This document shows, piece by piece, positions 9,121 to 18,830 of a stretch of DNA of 64,000 nucleotides. Position numbers and translations under genes: made by a program. Origin of the DNA: Paramoeba atlantica. Its lineage: Eukaryota; Discosea. The notes below the pieces were generated by a model, which saw only the letters and a program-made list of their open reading frames with translations, searched no databases and had not been told where the DNA came from. The first letter of the stretch is position 1. The number at the start of each line of letters is the position of its first letter. The stretch lies in NCBI GenBank assembly GCA_977017575.1, contig CDRNVI010000065.1, forward strand, positions 248,001 through 312,000. Reading direction: 5' to 3'.

Positions 9121-10515
9121 TCAAGTTAACAACTCTGTGCCATAGTTCACTGCGGGATCAGCAATAAAATCGACCAACATTATTTCAACAGTGCTATGTG
9201 TTATACCGTACGAGATAAAAATTTGCTTCGCATCTTGTACGGCTCGAGAATATCTCCCTCGACCCTCTCCCGCCTGGCTGTCAATAATTAACCGGACCGT
9301 TGCACATTTATGCTCATTGCTGAGTGACCATAAGTGCATGTCGTCGACTTGTCTCACATGAGGAAGATTGAGTAAATCATCATAGACATCAGCATAAGAC
9401 ACTGATGGGGGACACGACTCGAGTAATATACCCCAGAGGTCTCGAAATAAATTTTTTGTAGAGTACAATGTGGCGGCAGCAAACACTAATGAAGATAATG
9501 GATCAGCAATGTTGTATTTTGAGCACGGACCAATTCCCCCTATCCATATCGACATCCCGGCGAGAATAACCCCAATGGACTGCAGACAGTCACCCAAGGC
9601 GTGCAAAAAGGCGCCTCGGATATTTAAATTTACGTGTGCAGGTTGCGAATTTAACAGTGGCTCCTGTGCGAAAATCTCCTTTGTGGCGCTTGATTTTGAA
9701 TTACTCTCATCATTGAGTTGAGCTTCCCCCTGTTGGGGAGTAGAGCTTCCAACGGAAGCTTCGACTTGCGGCTCTGAAAGAGTATTAAAGTCCGCCGAAT
9801 ACGGCATGAGACTTGATGTGCATGATGTTTTCCTTTCACGAGAAGCAAAGTGAAGAATCAAAGCGACGGAAATATTTACAAGGAGACCCACTATGCCTAA
9901 TATGGTCATCATACGAGCGTCGACTTCCGTACAATAATCTTTCGAGTAAGAAACCGCTTGATGGGATTCGGGAGTAGATTCTTGAAAGGGATTCCAAAAG
10001 TATGTATCGTTAAGATCGGTAGCAAAAGACACTTTTCTTCCTATGCTGCGCCGGCACTTGCCGAATCGATACATTCTTTGTGCACTCTCTATTAGAATAA
10101 GCGCAACTAGAGCCCATATTGTGAGAACTGATATTAAGGCTCCCACAACTTCTGCCCTGTGCCACCCGTAAGTGTATTTCGATGTGCTCTTTCGAGAAGC
10201 CAGACGAACGGACAGGAGTGCAACCGACAATGCTCCCACATCCGTGAGCAGATGAGCAGCGTCTGTAAGCAAGGCAAGACTATGACCATAAATTCCTCCG
10301 AAGAACTCAAGAATCATAAATCCAAAGCAGAGGCAGAGTGCAATCATGAGAGCCCTCGTTGCGCGATGTCGGGGAGAAGGCGGAGGTCGAGGTCGTTCGG
10401 GATGTGCTCTACGAATCTCAAGCACTGTGGCCTTTTTAACTGCCCTAAGCGGGTGGTAACAGGTGTGCTTGTCCTCTATGGGCTGACAACCATTCGGAAG
10501 ATGAACCGCGGACAT
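9121..10515 (-). CDS. zinc transporter, CDF/SLC30 family
   Basis: A 464-aa cation diffusion facilitator. Six hydrophobic segments can be traced (about 55-72, 79-102, 122-143, 200-222, 302-322 and 337-352). The metal-site motifs are H88xxxD92 in AAHLLTD on TM2 and H305xxxD309 in HALGD on TM5. A long Ser/Gln-rich loop (about 225-295) separates TM4 and TM5 where many family members have a His-rich loop; here it is poor in His. The cytosolic C-terminal domain carries the CDF-typical DDMHLWSL. Its expected role is proton-coupled zinc export from the cytosol into organelles or out of the cell. Starts at an ATG. Confidence 0.92.
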   Translation of the reverse strand: MSAVHLPNGCQPIEDKHTCYHPLRAVKKATVLEIRRAHPERPRPPPSPRHRATRALMIALCLCFGFMILEFFGGIYGHSLALLTDAAHLLTDVGALSVALLSVRLASRKSTSKYTYGWHRAEVVGALISVLTIWALVALILIESAQRMYRFGKCRRSIGRKVSFATDLNDTYFWNPFQESTPESHQAVSYSKDYCTEVDARMMTILGIVGLLVNISVALILHFASRERKTSCTSSLMPYSADFNTLSEPQVEASVGSSTPQQGEAQLNDESNSKSSATKEIFAQEPLLNSQPAHVNLNIRGAFLHALGDCLQSIGVILAGMSIWIGGIGPCSKYNIADPLSSLVFAAATLYSTKNLFRDLWGILLESCPPSVSYADVYDDLLNLPHVRQVDDMHLWSLSNEHKCATVRLIIDSQAGEGRGRYSRAVQDAKQIFISYGITHSTVEIMLVDFIADPAVNYGTELLT

Positions 10516-10700
10516 GTCTTACTATTTAATTTATTGAAGCAAGGGCAAACAAAAATGCCCACGTAAAAACTAAGGAATGTAGATGAATGTAAACAAATCA
10601 CCGATTTTCATTATGCTCGTGTTTTCTGTTGAAAATTATGGTAAAATATTTACAGTGAATCTTTAAATCACCAACGCATTTTCTTATCTCTGTTCACCGG

Positions 10701-11219
10701 CTATTTAAAGATGCGATATTCATCTACTCTGCCCTGAGGAACTACAATGGTTTCTATCGGGAGACAGACTCTCCCCTTCAGAAAAATAACCTCAGCTTCA
10801 GCTCGAGACATCATTATCCTTCTCGTGGGATCTGTTCGATCGGGATGTAGAACAATCTCAAAGAGTGGCACACCCGTGGTGACTTTAAATACGTAATGAT
10901 GAATAGCTGTCTTCCCTTTCCCCATTCTTGCCTCGGTTGGCTTGTACCCTATCGGTATTTCTTCCCGGTCAGAGTGCATGTGGAGCTGAAAGAACCCGGA
11001 CGAGGGCAAACGCTGGAGAATTGCCAATCGTGCCTCTTCCATTTGAGACATTGTAATACACCCAAAATCTGTTGTTATGAGACCCCATATGCCGCGAATC
11101 ATGGCAGCTTCATTATTGATATACCTAGGGTCGCCGTGTTGTCTGGGTTGCTTAACGGGCTTTCCTGATTTAGGGTGTATGTAATGCCAAGCACGTGTAA
11201 GTCGAGATATATGAATCAT
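10701..11219 (-). CDS. mitochondrial ribosomal protein uL16m
   Basis: A 172-aa uL16 family protein of the mitoribosomal large subunit. The core reads GLITTDFGCITMSQMEEARL, then a basic stretch and the signature EARMGKGK (about 96-103), followed by VPLFEI, which is the classic L16 order. The N-terminal 40 residues are basic and unlike bacterial L16, as usual for an organellar protein. The left boundary of the 16.8-kb tandem duplication lies inside this gene at 11106, so only its first 38 codons are duplicated (see 27903-28049). This copy is intact. Confidence 0.88.
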   Translation of the reverse strand: MIHISRLTRAWHYIHPKSGKPVKQPRQHGDPRYINNEAAMIRGIWGLITTDFGCITMSQMEEARLAILQRLPSSGFFQLHMHSDREEIPIGYKPTEARMGKGKTAIHHYVFKVTTGVPLFEIVLHPDRTDPTRRIMMSRAEAEVIFLKGRVCLPIETIVVPQGRVDEYRIFK

Positions 11220-11413
11220 TAGAACATTTGCAAGGATAATCGGGATACTCTACATGAACTCAATAATAAAGATTTATAGTAAAAGAGTTAGTGTACTGCA
11301 ATGCCCTTATAGTGTTACGTTTACATCATGAAAACAGCACGAAAATAAATTTGAAGTCGGATTCTTCTGGACAAAAAGAATTGCAACTTGCACACAAGTC
11401 TGAACTGTTGTCT

Positions 11414-13039
11414 CTAATCTATGATTATACATTCGCTATTACTTTTGGTTGCTTTCGAATTTGTGTGACTCGTACAATCCGTGTCCACTACATTGGTGCC
11501 ACGTACTAAGTGAGGTGTGTCTAGTTTTTCAAGTTTTCTCTTTCTTAATGAAGCTAAGGAATTTCCATGTTCACCAATACGTTCAGAGTCTGTGGACACC
11601 ACCTCATCGCTACCAGCAAAGGAACTGCAGATCTTTTTACCACTATACGGAAAATATCGGGTAATTGATTTACGCTGCATTTCTTTCACGCGATCTGAGT
11701 ATTTGTAATGTTCAAATCCATGAGCGTTTATCGATACAAAGCTAAAACAGTATGGGTTTTCAGTACTACTCTTCGGAACATGTGAAACAAGGTCCGACAA
11801 GAGGGCATCTACTAATGCCGTAGAATCATCCGTATCCTTTACGTTTGCGCCCGCAGGATATGAACTAGTCCTTGTCAAGTTGCCGCATTCCGGGACACAG
11901 CGTAGCACTAATGTGATGCGCTTCGGGTAAAAGGTACTACGGCATGCACCAAAGTGTATGTCGTGATCAACCCGGTATCTACGGTCATCTTGTAGATCAA
12001 CAAGATCTTCCACCCTATGTACCACCTCTGCGCACAACATTTGCAACCAGGGTAACAAGTTTGTCGTTGGCGGGATCTCTTTCGCTGCAACTATGCTTTT
12101 CGGAAGCGTTCTTTGAATAACTGAGGCATCTGAGTAACCTCGAGCCGAGCGCAATATACAGTCTGTGGTAGAGAGATCAAAATACAAGTGAACCGCATCA
12201 AAATCATGTTCCCACAGTTCAGATGCCGTCCGCACACCAAGTAAAGATGTGACTTTTTTACCGAAATCGCCGCCATAGCCCCTTAGCTTACGTACTTCAA
12301 TGTCTTTCATAAAATCAGAAACTCCGGAGTCCAGCAGAACAGCTTGTTGGTTGGGCTTGTACTTTGAAGAGGCATATTTTGCGAGAGGCTTCGTGGATGC
12401 AATTCCAGCACTAAGACGATATTTCAATTCCTGAAAGACAGCTTGTCGGATTTCGTGCGCGACTTCTGCCGCAAGGTAAAAATGTTTGATATTGTGTGTG
12501 TCGTCCGCAGCTGAATTGCGTAAAACAGTACCGAATCCAGTAAGCCATTGGGAGATGTCCGGTACATAATTGTTCCCATCCTCTCGCAATCGCAAGTAAA
12601 CTTCTCGAGTGACGTCTATATAAGCTTCATCAATACCAGCCCTTTCGTAAATACACAGAGATCCCGCCACACGCTGAATCAGACTATGTATCCGCCGCGA
12701 GGCTTGGCGATAAGGTTCCAAGCTTACTTTGTGGGTAGATTTTGACGGGTTCGAGTGGTATTCATAATTCACACTTCCGAGAGCGTAGGTCGCCGTGTGA
12801 ACGGCCCGTACATCGGGACATACTCTCAAAGCTTCCGAGAGATGCATAAATCGTGTCACGCCACGAGCCCTTGCAGCGTAGTTCACAGCTATGAGACTGC
12901 CCCATTGTTGAACTACGCAAGGGACATCATGGGGTATCTGAAGCCGTAGCTGCTCCACTTGACAGTAGAAGCAATCAAGATCGACATGGATAATAAAGCG
13001 ATCTTCATTATAAGGAAACTCCAAGAGGTGCTCCAACAT
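11414..13039 (-). CDS. DNA polymerase eta (Y family)
   Basis: A 541-aa translesion polymerase, copy 1. The palm carries IIHVDLDCFYCQVEQ with metal-binding Asp20 and the second acidic motif GIDEAYIDV with Asp137-Glu138. The insertion pattern and NYAARARGV at 53-61 favour eta (Rad30) over kappa. The little-finger region follows to about 445. At about 456-463 RKSITRYF resembles the non-canonical PCNA-binding boxes of eta polymerases. I do not see a UBZ zinc finger. Expected role: bypass of UV photoproducts at stalled forks. Copy 2 encodes an identical protein. Confidence 0.9.
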   Translation of the reverse strand: MLEHLLEFPYNEDRFIIHVDLDCFYCQVEQLRLQIPHDVPCVVQQWGSLIAVNYAARARGVTRFMHLSEALRVCPDVRAVHTATYALGSVNYEYHSNPSKSTHKVSLEPYRQASRRIHSLIQRVAGSLCIYERAGIDEAYIDVTREVYLRLREDGNNYVPDISQWLTGFGTVLRNSAADDTHNIKHFYLAAEVAHEIRQAVFQELKYRLSAGIASTKPLAKYASSKYKPNQQAVLLDSGVSDFMKDIEVRKLRGYGGDFGKKVTSLLGVRTASELWEHDFDAVHLYFDLSTTDCILRSARGYSDASVIQRTLPKSIVAAKEIPPTTNLLPWLQMLCAEVVHRVEDLVDLQDDRRYRVDHDIHFGACRSTFYPKRITLVLRCVPECGNLTRTSSYPAGANVKDTDDSTALVDALLSDLVSHVPKSSTENPYCFSFVSINAHGFEHYKYSDRVKEMQRKSITRYFPYSGKKICSSFAGSDEVVSTDSERIGEHGNSLASLRKRKLEKLDTPHLVRGTNVVDTDCTSHTNSKATKSNSECIIID

Positions 13040-13341
13040 TCAATTCATAATTACAAAAATGTTATAGCGCAGTGGTCAAAAGTAGTATGGTAATCTGTCC
13101 CAAGGTAGATAAAAAACAGAAAGTAGTTAGCTAAATAATAACTGCAAAATATTTACTAATTATACTGCAAAAAAATTTGAATAATTTAGAGGATGCATAA
13201 CAGATAAAAACATAAAAAGATTGAGGTGGTCTGGAAAGAGAGGTATCCTCATCGGGCGACTGCTGGCTAACAGTTTCGAGCATAAAAATGCAACCCGATG
13301 ATTCACAGTAAACAGATTTCGCCAAAGATGGCAAGAACGAA

Positions 13342-13395
13342 GCGCAAGGTGAGCACTGCGGAAATAATGAAATAGTACGATGTCTCACCTTGCGC
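13342..13395 (-). promoter_or_regulatory. perfect 12-bp hairpin just 3' of the SelK UGA
   Basis: On the minus strand GCGCAAGGTGAG (13395-13384) is perfectly complementary to CTCACCTTGCGC (13353-13342), with a 30-nt loop. The stem starts 6 nt after the in-frame UGA and right after the TAG. This resembles the spacing of the selenocysteine redefinition element described in SELENON. Function is inferred. Confidence 0.55.
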
Positions 13396-13653
13396 CTATC
13401 CTCAGCCTCCGGCACCACCAAACTGTGCGGGTTTCGGTAGGCAGGAAATACGCGGTCCTCTTGGGGCCCTGTTATCTGAGTTGTCGCCGGGACCTCGATG
13501 ACGAAAATTGTCCACGTGCTCTCGTACCGGAGCAGTGGTGAAGAGTGTTTGAAGGAAAAGAGCTACCAGAGAAAATAGTAGCGCTATTCCATCATGGATT
13601 TCCACCGACCAAGGTCGTGAATCCGAGAGGCGGCCTTGGGAAATATATGTCAT
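13396..13653 (-). CDS. SELENOK: selenoprotein K with in-frame UGA (Sec)
   Basis: The ORF of 83 codons reads MTYISQGRLSDSRPWS, a TM helix (about 23-40), then an Arg/Gly/Pro-rich tail ending FGGAGG. This order matches selenoprotein K, an ER membrane protein of palmitoylation and ERAD complexes, whose vertebrate form starts MVYISNGQVLDSRS and ends GGUGR. Here the frame continues GGC-TGA-GGA-TAG, giving GGUG at the exact place of the selenocysteine. I therefore extend the CDS through UGA (13404-13402) to TAG, 85 aa. I could not identify a convincing SECIS element downstream. If UGA acts as a stop, the protein lacks only U-G. Starts at an ATG. Confidence 0.82.
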
Positions 13654-14213
13654 GATTTATTGTCCGTATATTAATTTTAGTAAGGAGATGGAAATCAAAA
13701 GAATGGATCAACAGGTTATTTTTTTTATTAATACAAAAATACAAAACAATATGTCTCCGCAAAACGCTACTTTTTTGAATACACATGTAGGATTTAAAAA
13801 CCTACTCTATAGAAGCACAAGGTTAAATGCTATTCTGAACTATTTTACTGTTGAGTGCGCATTGAAGTGAGTTGCAAAGTAGTTAAAAAAGGAGGAGTGC
13901 GTGTACACAACGTTCTGTAAAACCGAATTTTTAATGCCATACAAACTATTTTTTTGAAGACAAAATTTAATACACACTCTATTCTTCACAAAGCCTTCAA
14001 AAGAGATATTGGCTAAAAAAACTACTTTAGGAAGCTACAGCTGTGTTCAAAGAGTACTTTGAACACATTTTTGTATACAAAGACCTAAGTATTGTGATAT
14101 ACTCAGTGATCCTCACGCTTCCTACAACTTTATACTTAAAATTATTTTTGATAGACACAATTCCGCATGTCGGAAATTCTCAAATCCAAAGGTATTCTAC
14201 CATAGATTGATGA
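13654..14213. other. intergenic with a 10-bp perfect hairpin
   Basis: AT-rich spacer between DEK (3' end) and SelK (5' end). At 14043-14066 GTGTTCAAAG pairs perfectly with CTTTGAACAC around a 4-nt loop, about 148 nt 3' of the DEK stop. A plus-strand ORF of 72 codons here has no recognisable content. Confidence 0.45.
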
Positions 14214-16076
14214 CTAATTTTCCTCGTCTGGACTATAAATTTCCGGAAGATATTTCTCAGGGGAGGAATCTGTTGGAGTACTCGTCTCTACCTGAGGTTT
14301 TGAGACATTGACTTCATCTGCACTATCAGACGGTTCGTTAGGAGTCGTTTCTTCTGTCACAGCATGGGTGAACTCCACGGGAGTGCTTACTTCTTGTGGG
14401 ATTGCTTTCTCCTCGTTGACCTCGGGTACACTGACCTTCACCGCGGCTATATCCACAACCGCTGCATTCTCAGGGGCATCCTTTCCTTCCTTGAGAGGAT
14501 CTGCCATCCCTCCAGAGCGGCTCTGTACTTCTTCTTCCTGCATATCCTGTCCAGCTTCAGATGGAACGCCTAATACCTCAGACGTGTTTTCCACAACGCT
14601 TTCGGTTGGCTCCGAAGTGGCTAGCGGTTGAGAACACGCAGCTGGTGATTTCGCAGGACTTACCGAACTGAGTGCCTCCGTGCTTTGAGCCCTGCGGCTT
14701 GTGGTTTCCGGGGTGACAGCTGCAGTGATCTGAACCACTGGACTCGAGAGGTGTGAAGGAGTAGTTGTCACAGGTGTGGCCGTTTCACGTGCGGGAGTTG
14801 CCAGTGCGGAGAGCGCTTGCTCGGGGGTAAGTGGTGCCTCTCGAATCGGAGTTGACTGTTCGGATGGCGCTTTTGTTTGAGACTTTATGGGAGTGGAGTG
14901 CGTACTGGGTGGGTGCGCTACGATAATGTTGTCAACAGTAGATGATGCAATTTCTTCTGAAGTGGACTCCGGTGTCTTCTCGGGTGGAGCACTGGCTTCC
15001 GCCACAGTTCGCTCTACGGCCGGAGTTTCACTCAAAGGACTTGCTTCTTCTATTTCTTGCATTGCCACGGCGGTTGTTGCAGAATCGCTTGCGCCATGCT
15101 CTATTTTTTCCAGTTCTGCGAATGCAAGTTCAATAAATGAACGAATTTCATTGGCTTTCTCTTTGAGCGAGCCCTGTGCAAGGTTGTAGTGCGCCTCTAT
15201 ACGAGAACGGACAGCCGTTAGGGAAAGAGATTCGGCGTCCTCAACCGAGGTAGTACGCATCATAGTGCTTATAAAGTTCTGAATTTCATTATTAGGCGGT
15301 ATAACTTCTTCAACTACCACACTCTTTTTTTCTTTAACTTGGCGTTGCCGTTTGGCAGGTGGCTGTGGTGTCTCTTCCTTTTTGCTATCACTTCTACCTC
15401 GTTTGGTGGGACGTTCTTTCTTTTTTTGAGATGTATCCGTTTTCTTTGACTTCGCTGTGGCCGATTTGCCAGACTTGGCGGGCGTTTTCGTAGATCGTCC
15501 CTTGGCACTTTTAATTCGGGAAACAGTTTTTAGCTTTTTATTGGTTTTCCGAGTTTTCCTTTTCTTCTTTGTCACGGTTCTCTTTTCCTTTTTTTGCGCA
15601 TCAAGAGATAGTACAGGACTCATCAAAAACTCACTCAAATGTTGATTTTGCTCCGCTACAGTTTTCCCTAAAATTCTGAAAGTCTTTAGAATAGGTTTAA
15701 GTTCCTTACGAGTTTGTGATTCAATCGCTTTAGTTAAGTGGGAAGCCGTAATCCCTCTAGTTGAACTAGATCCCAGAAAGCCACGGAAGTTCATTAATTC
15801 TCTTTTTCGCGATTGCTTTAGTCCGGGACGTCCAACAAGTATCCGGTATAGAGGAGTGCAATCTGTAGGCAATATTTTCTTCCATTCAGGGAAAACTTTA
15901 AGAGGTACGCCACTGCCGTCTACGGGGACTTCATACGTCACTTTGCGCACTGGTGTCGCGGCCGTCGGACTAAAGTAAACTGCATCCCTCCGTATGCGTG
16001 TGCTTCGTCGATCCCCATCAGCTTCTTCGGTGCCGTGATTTTTCTCAGGCGTTTGAGTTTCTACGTCGTCAGACAT
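14214..16076 (-). CDS. DEK-like chromatin protein
   Basis: A 620-aa protein with the DEK layout, copy 1. Residues about 75-155 (YRILVGRPGLKQSRKREL, then FRGF and later SEFLMSP) follow the DEK pseudo-SAP/SAP module, which reads LLYNRPG...FSGF...LNFLMHP in the animal protein. A lysine-rich linker with several KKK blocks (about 165-260) follows. NNEIQNFISTMMRTTSVED through about residue 325 fits the DEK C-terminal helical domain. The remaining 300 residues are Ser/Thr/Pro/Glu-rich with many TP sites, low complexity and probably disordered. Expected role: nuclear DNA and histone binding protein. Starts at an ATG. Confidence 0.72.
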   Translation of the reverse strand: MSDDVETQTPEKNHGTEEADGDRRSTRIRRDAVYFSPTAATPVRKVTYEVPVDGSGVPLKVFPEWKKILPTDCTPLYRILVGRPGLKQSRKRELMNFRGFLGSSSTRGITASHLTKAIESQTRKELKPILKTFRILGKTVAEQNQHLSEFLMSPVLSLDAQKKEKRTVTKKKRKTRKTNKKLKTVSRIKSAKGRSTKTPAKSGKSATAKSKKTDTSQKKKERPTKRGRSDSKKEETPQPPAKRQRQVKEKKSVVVEEVIPPNNEIQNFISTMMRTTSVEDAESLSLTAVRSRIEAHYNLAQGSLKEKANEIRSFIELAFAELEKIEHGASDSATTAVAMQEIEEASPLSETPAVERTVAEASAPPEKTPESTSEEIASSTVDNIIVAHPPSTHSTPIKSQTKAPSEQSTPIREAPLTPEQALSALATPARETATPVTTTPSHLSSPVVQITAAVTPETTSRRAQSTEALSSVSPAKSPAACSQPLATSEPTESVVENTSEVLGVPSEAGQDMQEEEVQSRSGGMADPLKEGKDAPENAAVVDIAAVKVSVPEVNEEKAIPQEVSTPVEFTHAVTEETTPNEPSDSADEVNVSKPQVETSTPTDSSPEKYLPEIYSPDEEN

Positions 16077-16242
16077 GAAATAAATCCTTAATGTTACTTT
16101 TAATAAGAGTGCGAAATATCAATTCGTTGTGGAATAAATACGGGCGGAAGGAAGATACGATATAAACACAAGGACACACGAGCAAGATTCGCCGTATAAA
16201 GGATTACACGCCGTATAAAGGAAACACACAACTGGTTGAAAT

Positions 16243-16848
16243 TTATACATCAAGAACAAATGTTGCGTGATACGAGGATTCTAAAGGTGTGATCAACTCA
16301 GTACGATTTAGTATGGACGTATTCGGGCCTTTCCATATAGCAAGTCGGTGTTTTGTTATCGCTTTGACTTCGCCCCCAGCCGGAGTATTTCCATTGTTTG
16401 ATATGCACCATAACCGTGCGCCACACTGAATTTGCGATTTGTGTCGAGAGATACTTACGTCAGTGGGAGATTGAACTAAATCAGTAAAGGACTTGTTTGT
16501 ATTTTTAGGTAAATCAATAATATTATCCAAAAGGAATACTCTTACAGTGGAGCAGGTTACTCTTTTTGTTGCGGATATGTGCAAATATTGCTCAAGAAGA
16601 TCGTACAAGATAGATGTTTCATCAGGTGCGGAAGAAAATATGTCTTTAATCAGTGAGGTACTTTTAAACTCTAAACCTTGAGGTTTATCGTTACTATGAG
16701 TGTCCGAAATAGTCACGTTACGTACGCTGGATTCACCCAGAAGCACAGAGGAAAGGGATAGTATTGATTCTTCCAAAAGTGAGACAAGATTATATGACCA
16801 GCAGTGCAACATTAGGTCTGCTGTGTGGTCTACGTGTTCGTATGGCAT
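16243..16848 (-). CDS. archease
   Basis: A 201-aa archease, copy 1, the small calcium-binding activator of RtcB-type tRNA ligase. The start YEHVDHTAD (residues 3-11) carries the metal-site Asp/His residues. EVKAITKHRL and the final FVLDV with a terminal acidic site match the family C-terminus. The family is usually about 140-165 aa; extra length lies in two central insertions (about 45-70 and 115-135). A cognate RtcB is not in this window. Starts at an ATG preceded by an AG 8 nt upstream. Confidence 0.85.
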   Translation of the reverse strand: MPYEHVDHTADLMLHCWSYNLVSLLEESILSLSSVLLGESSVRNVTISDTHSNDKPQGLEFKSTSLIKDIFSSAPDETSILYDLLEQYLHISATKRVTCSTVRVFLLDNIIDLPKNTNKSFTDLVQSPTDVSISRHKSQIQCGARLWCISNNGNTPAGGEVKAITKHRLAIWKGPNTSILNRTELITPLESSYHATFVLDV

Positions 16849-17265
16849 GATATCTTATACAGTGGTACCCATGTAATTACAACAAACGTACGAATGTTAT
16901 ATTTGAATTGTTTGTATATTTTGTTCGTATATTTGAAATATACAAAAAAATGCAAGGTCTACCTGTCCTACATGTTTCTCTGCCTACATGATCTACGTGT
17001 ATCTACCTTAATAAGATAGGATTAGAAGACTTACATAATCTATAGGTTAGACGAAACGAAGTGTATGCAATCTGGAAAAAGACATTTAAAAAGACTCTTT
17101 CTTGACATAATACACTGCTTGGTATGTTTCGTAAGACTGGAGACTGCCTTGTGCCAGAATCCTATAATCTTATTACTCCTTAATGAGATGTGAGTTATAG
17201 TTGCTACCACACTGTTTGGTGAAATGGAGTCCAAAAAGACATCCTGGGTCAGAGCGCAATAAGTG
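16849..17265. other. intergenic, AT-rich
   Basis: Contains short ORFs on both strands without recognisable content and repeated TATTTGAA/TACAAA steps at 16890-16955. No gene is supported. Confidence 0.4.
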
Positions 17266-17811
17266 TTATGATTTCAATTTTTCCAAGTATTCCGCTCGCT
17301 GTTTTGCAAACATCGTTTTTTCTCTATGCATCATGCGTGCCTCATTATTTATTTCATTATACATGATGTAAAGCGGGTATGAAATCATTCCGATCGCAAA
17401 TCCCGCACACCAAACCGGAATGAGACGCTGGGGTACACGGTTTTTTGGCCAAAAACACATCCCTACGACAGCGAAACCTCCTAGAACCAGTCCAGCGTCA
17501 ATTCCACGCTGAAAAGGTTCACTACCAAGGTAAAATTTCCACTGTTCAGAAAGTTCTCGCCGTCGCCTCTGACCAATATCAAGCCCTTCCATGTTCTGAA
17601 TTACTTTGTTAATCGCAGCTTGATCTTCCCGAGCAACGATCTGAGGACCAACACTTAAGGTTGCTAGACTCTTATTCCGGTCCGGCGTTACATCAGGCCG
17701 AGGAATTGAAATATCATTACGTACATCTAGAGGAGATGAGTGTGTTCTTGTGGTAACGACTATATCCTTGTTTTGCTCATCCGCAGTAGCCGAGCTCGAT
17801 GAGTTTCCCAT
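17266..17811 (-). CDS. unknown N-myristoylable membrane protein (181 aa)
   Basis: The protein starts MGNSSSSA, a strong N-myristoylation context. A polar N-terminal half is followed by two hydrophobic segments (about 105-120, VLGGFAVVGMCF, and 130-148, PVWCAGFAIGMISYPLYIMY) and a charged C-terminal helix (EARMMHREKTMFAKQ). This suggests a lipid-anchored protein with a membrane hairpin and both ends cytosolic. I do not recognise the family. Strand, ATG start and normal spacing support a real gene. Copy 2 is identical. Confidence 0.7.
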   Translation of the reverse strand: MGNSSSSATADEQNKDIVVTTRTHSSPLDVRNDISIPRPDVTPDRNKSLATLSVGPQIVAREDQAAINKVIQNMEGLDIGQRRRRELSEQWKFYLGSEPFQRGIDAGLVLGGFAVVGMCFWPKNRVPQRLIPVWCAGFAIGMISYPLYIMYNEINNEARMMHREKTMFAKQRAEYLEKLKS

Positions 17812-18179
17812 TTACGAAAAAATTAAGTCTCTGAAATATCCGAATGCTTAAAAAGCAGAAATAATCCAAAAATCCTGCGTTTGATACTATTCCTATCTCT
17901 TTTTCTCATTCGTGTGCATAAATTTACGGGGTAACAATGAAATAACATAGCGCAATGATATTAAATTTATGTGGAATGCGCTTATACCTATGAATGGTGT
18001 TGTACGTACATAAACAATGTAAAAATCAAAGCATACGATATGGAACATCAAACTATACATCAAACGAATAGGTGGCGTAGATTCTACCTCAACCCTTTAT
18101 AGAGGACAAAATGACACCTATTGCTCATCATACTCTGGCACACAATATGTCTGATGGGGTAATAGCGCATTGTACAAAG
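17812..18179. other. intergenic, nothing recognised
   Basis: AT-rich spacer between TMA7 and the myristoylable protein. No coding, RNA or repeat signal seen. Confidence 0.4.
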
Positions 18180-18371
18180 CTATTTACTCTTTTTGATTCC
18201 TCCTTGTGAAAGGGGACCTCCCTTCGACTTTACCTTCTGAGCCAGCTCTGCAATTTTCTTTGCCTCCTCTTGTTTTTTCTTCTGAAATGCCACATCATCA
18301 TCGTCTACTTCATTCGTTTGTTTTTTGGGTTGTTTCAAGGGCTTCTGCTTTCCTCCTTGTTTGGAAGGCAT
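18180..18371 (-). CDS. TMA7: TMA7-like translation machinery-associated protein
   Basis: A 63-aa lysine-rich protein of the TMA7/CCDC72 family, which co-purifies with ribosomes. It shows the family pattern: start MPSKQGGKQKPLKQPKK, an acidic patch DDDD, a helical block FQKKKQEEAKKIAELAQK, and the closing GGPLSQGGIKKS. Length matches the family (about 64 aa). Starts at an ATG. Copy 2 is identical. Confidence 0.9.
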   Translation of the reverse strand: MPSKQGGKQKPLKQPKKQTNEVDDDDVAFQKKKQEEAKKIAELAQKVKSKGGPLSQGGIKKSK

Positions 18372-18581
18372 TGAACAAGGGAAATAGATACTGATAATTA
18401 AAACTGAGGAAGTAAAAAACGAAAACGTACTAGTATATCCGGCATGTAATTAATCATTACAATGCACGTCTCGATAGATAGAATGTAGGACTACGTATAC
18501 TTTTTAGAAATGTATGAAAGGTTCGAAATAACCTCTCTAATTTTCGTTCTATTTCTTCTAAAACGGAAGGTCATTTTCGTA

Positions 18582-18830
18582 TTATAATAATAATATTATA
18601 ATATCGCTTTTTGAAATCATTTTTTCCCATATTTCGTTGGCCAAGTCCTTCTCCCAATCACGCATGATCCTGTGATTGTTGCCAAGTGCATTGAGAATTT
18701 CTTCAGTATTTGCTCCCTTGGGGCGTAATTGTTCATAGTTACGAAGTAAAGCGTATGCTGCTTTGCATGACAAGTTCGTCTTTGCCACAAAACAGGGAAC
18801 GCAGCGACGGACAAAAACATTTACACTCAT
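18582..18830 (-). CDS. hypothetical protein (82 aa)
   Basis: The open frame starts at a GTG at 18896, but the first ATG is at 18830, giving MSVNVFVRRCVPCFV and 82 aa. The centre (LSCKAAYALLRNYEQLRPKG) is a helical, basic stretch and the rest is charged until a hydrophobic end (DIIILLL). I considered a small RNA polymerase or mitochondrial assembly subunit but cannot support either. Strand agrees with neighbours. Confidence 0.5.
   Translation of the reverse strand: MSVNVFVRRCVPCFVAKTNLSCKAAYALLRNYEQLRPKGANTEEILNALGNNHRIMRDWEKDLANEIWEKMISKSDIIILLL

Noticed and set aside
13240-13320. Possible SECIS for SelK (GTGA, 8-bp stem TCATCGGG/CCCGATGA, then GGAT)
   Set aside because: The quartet layout is suggestive, but the apical loop lacks the expected AA at the right distance and no good lower helix forms, so I do not call it.
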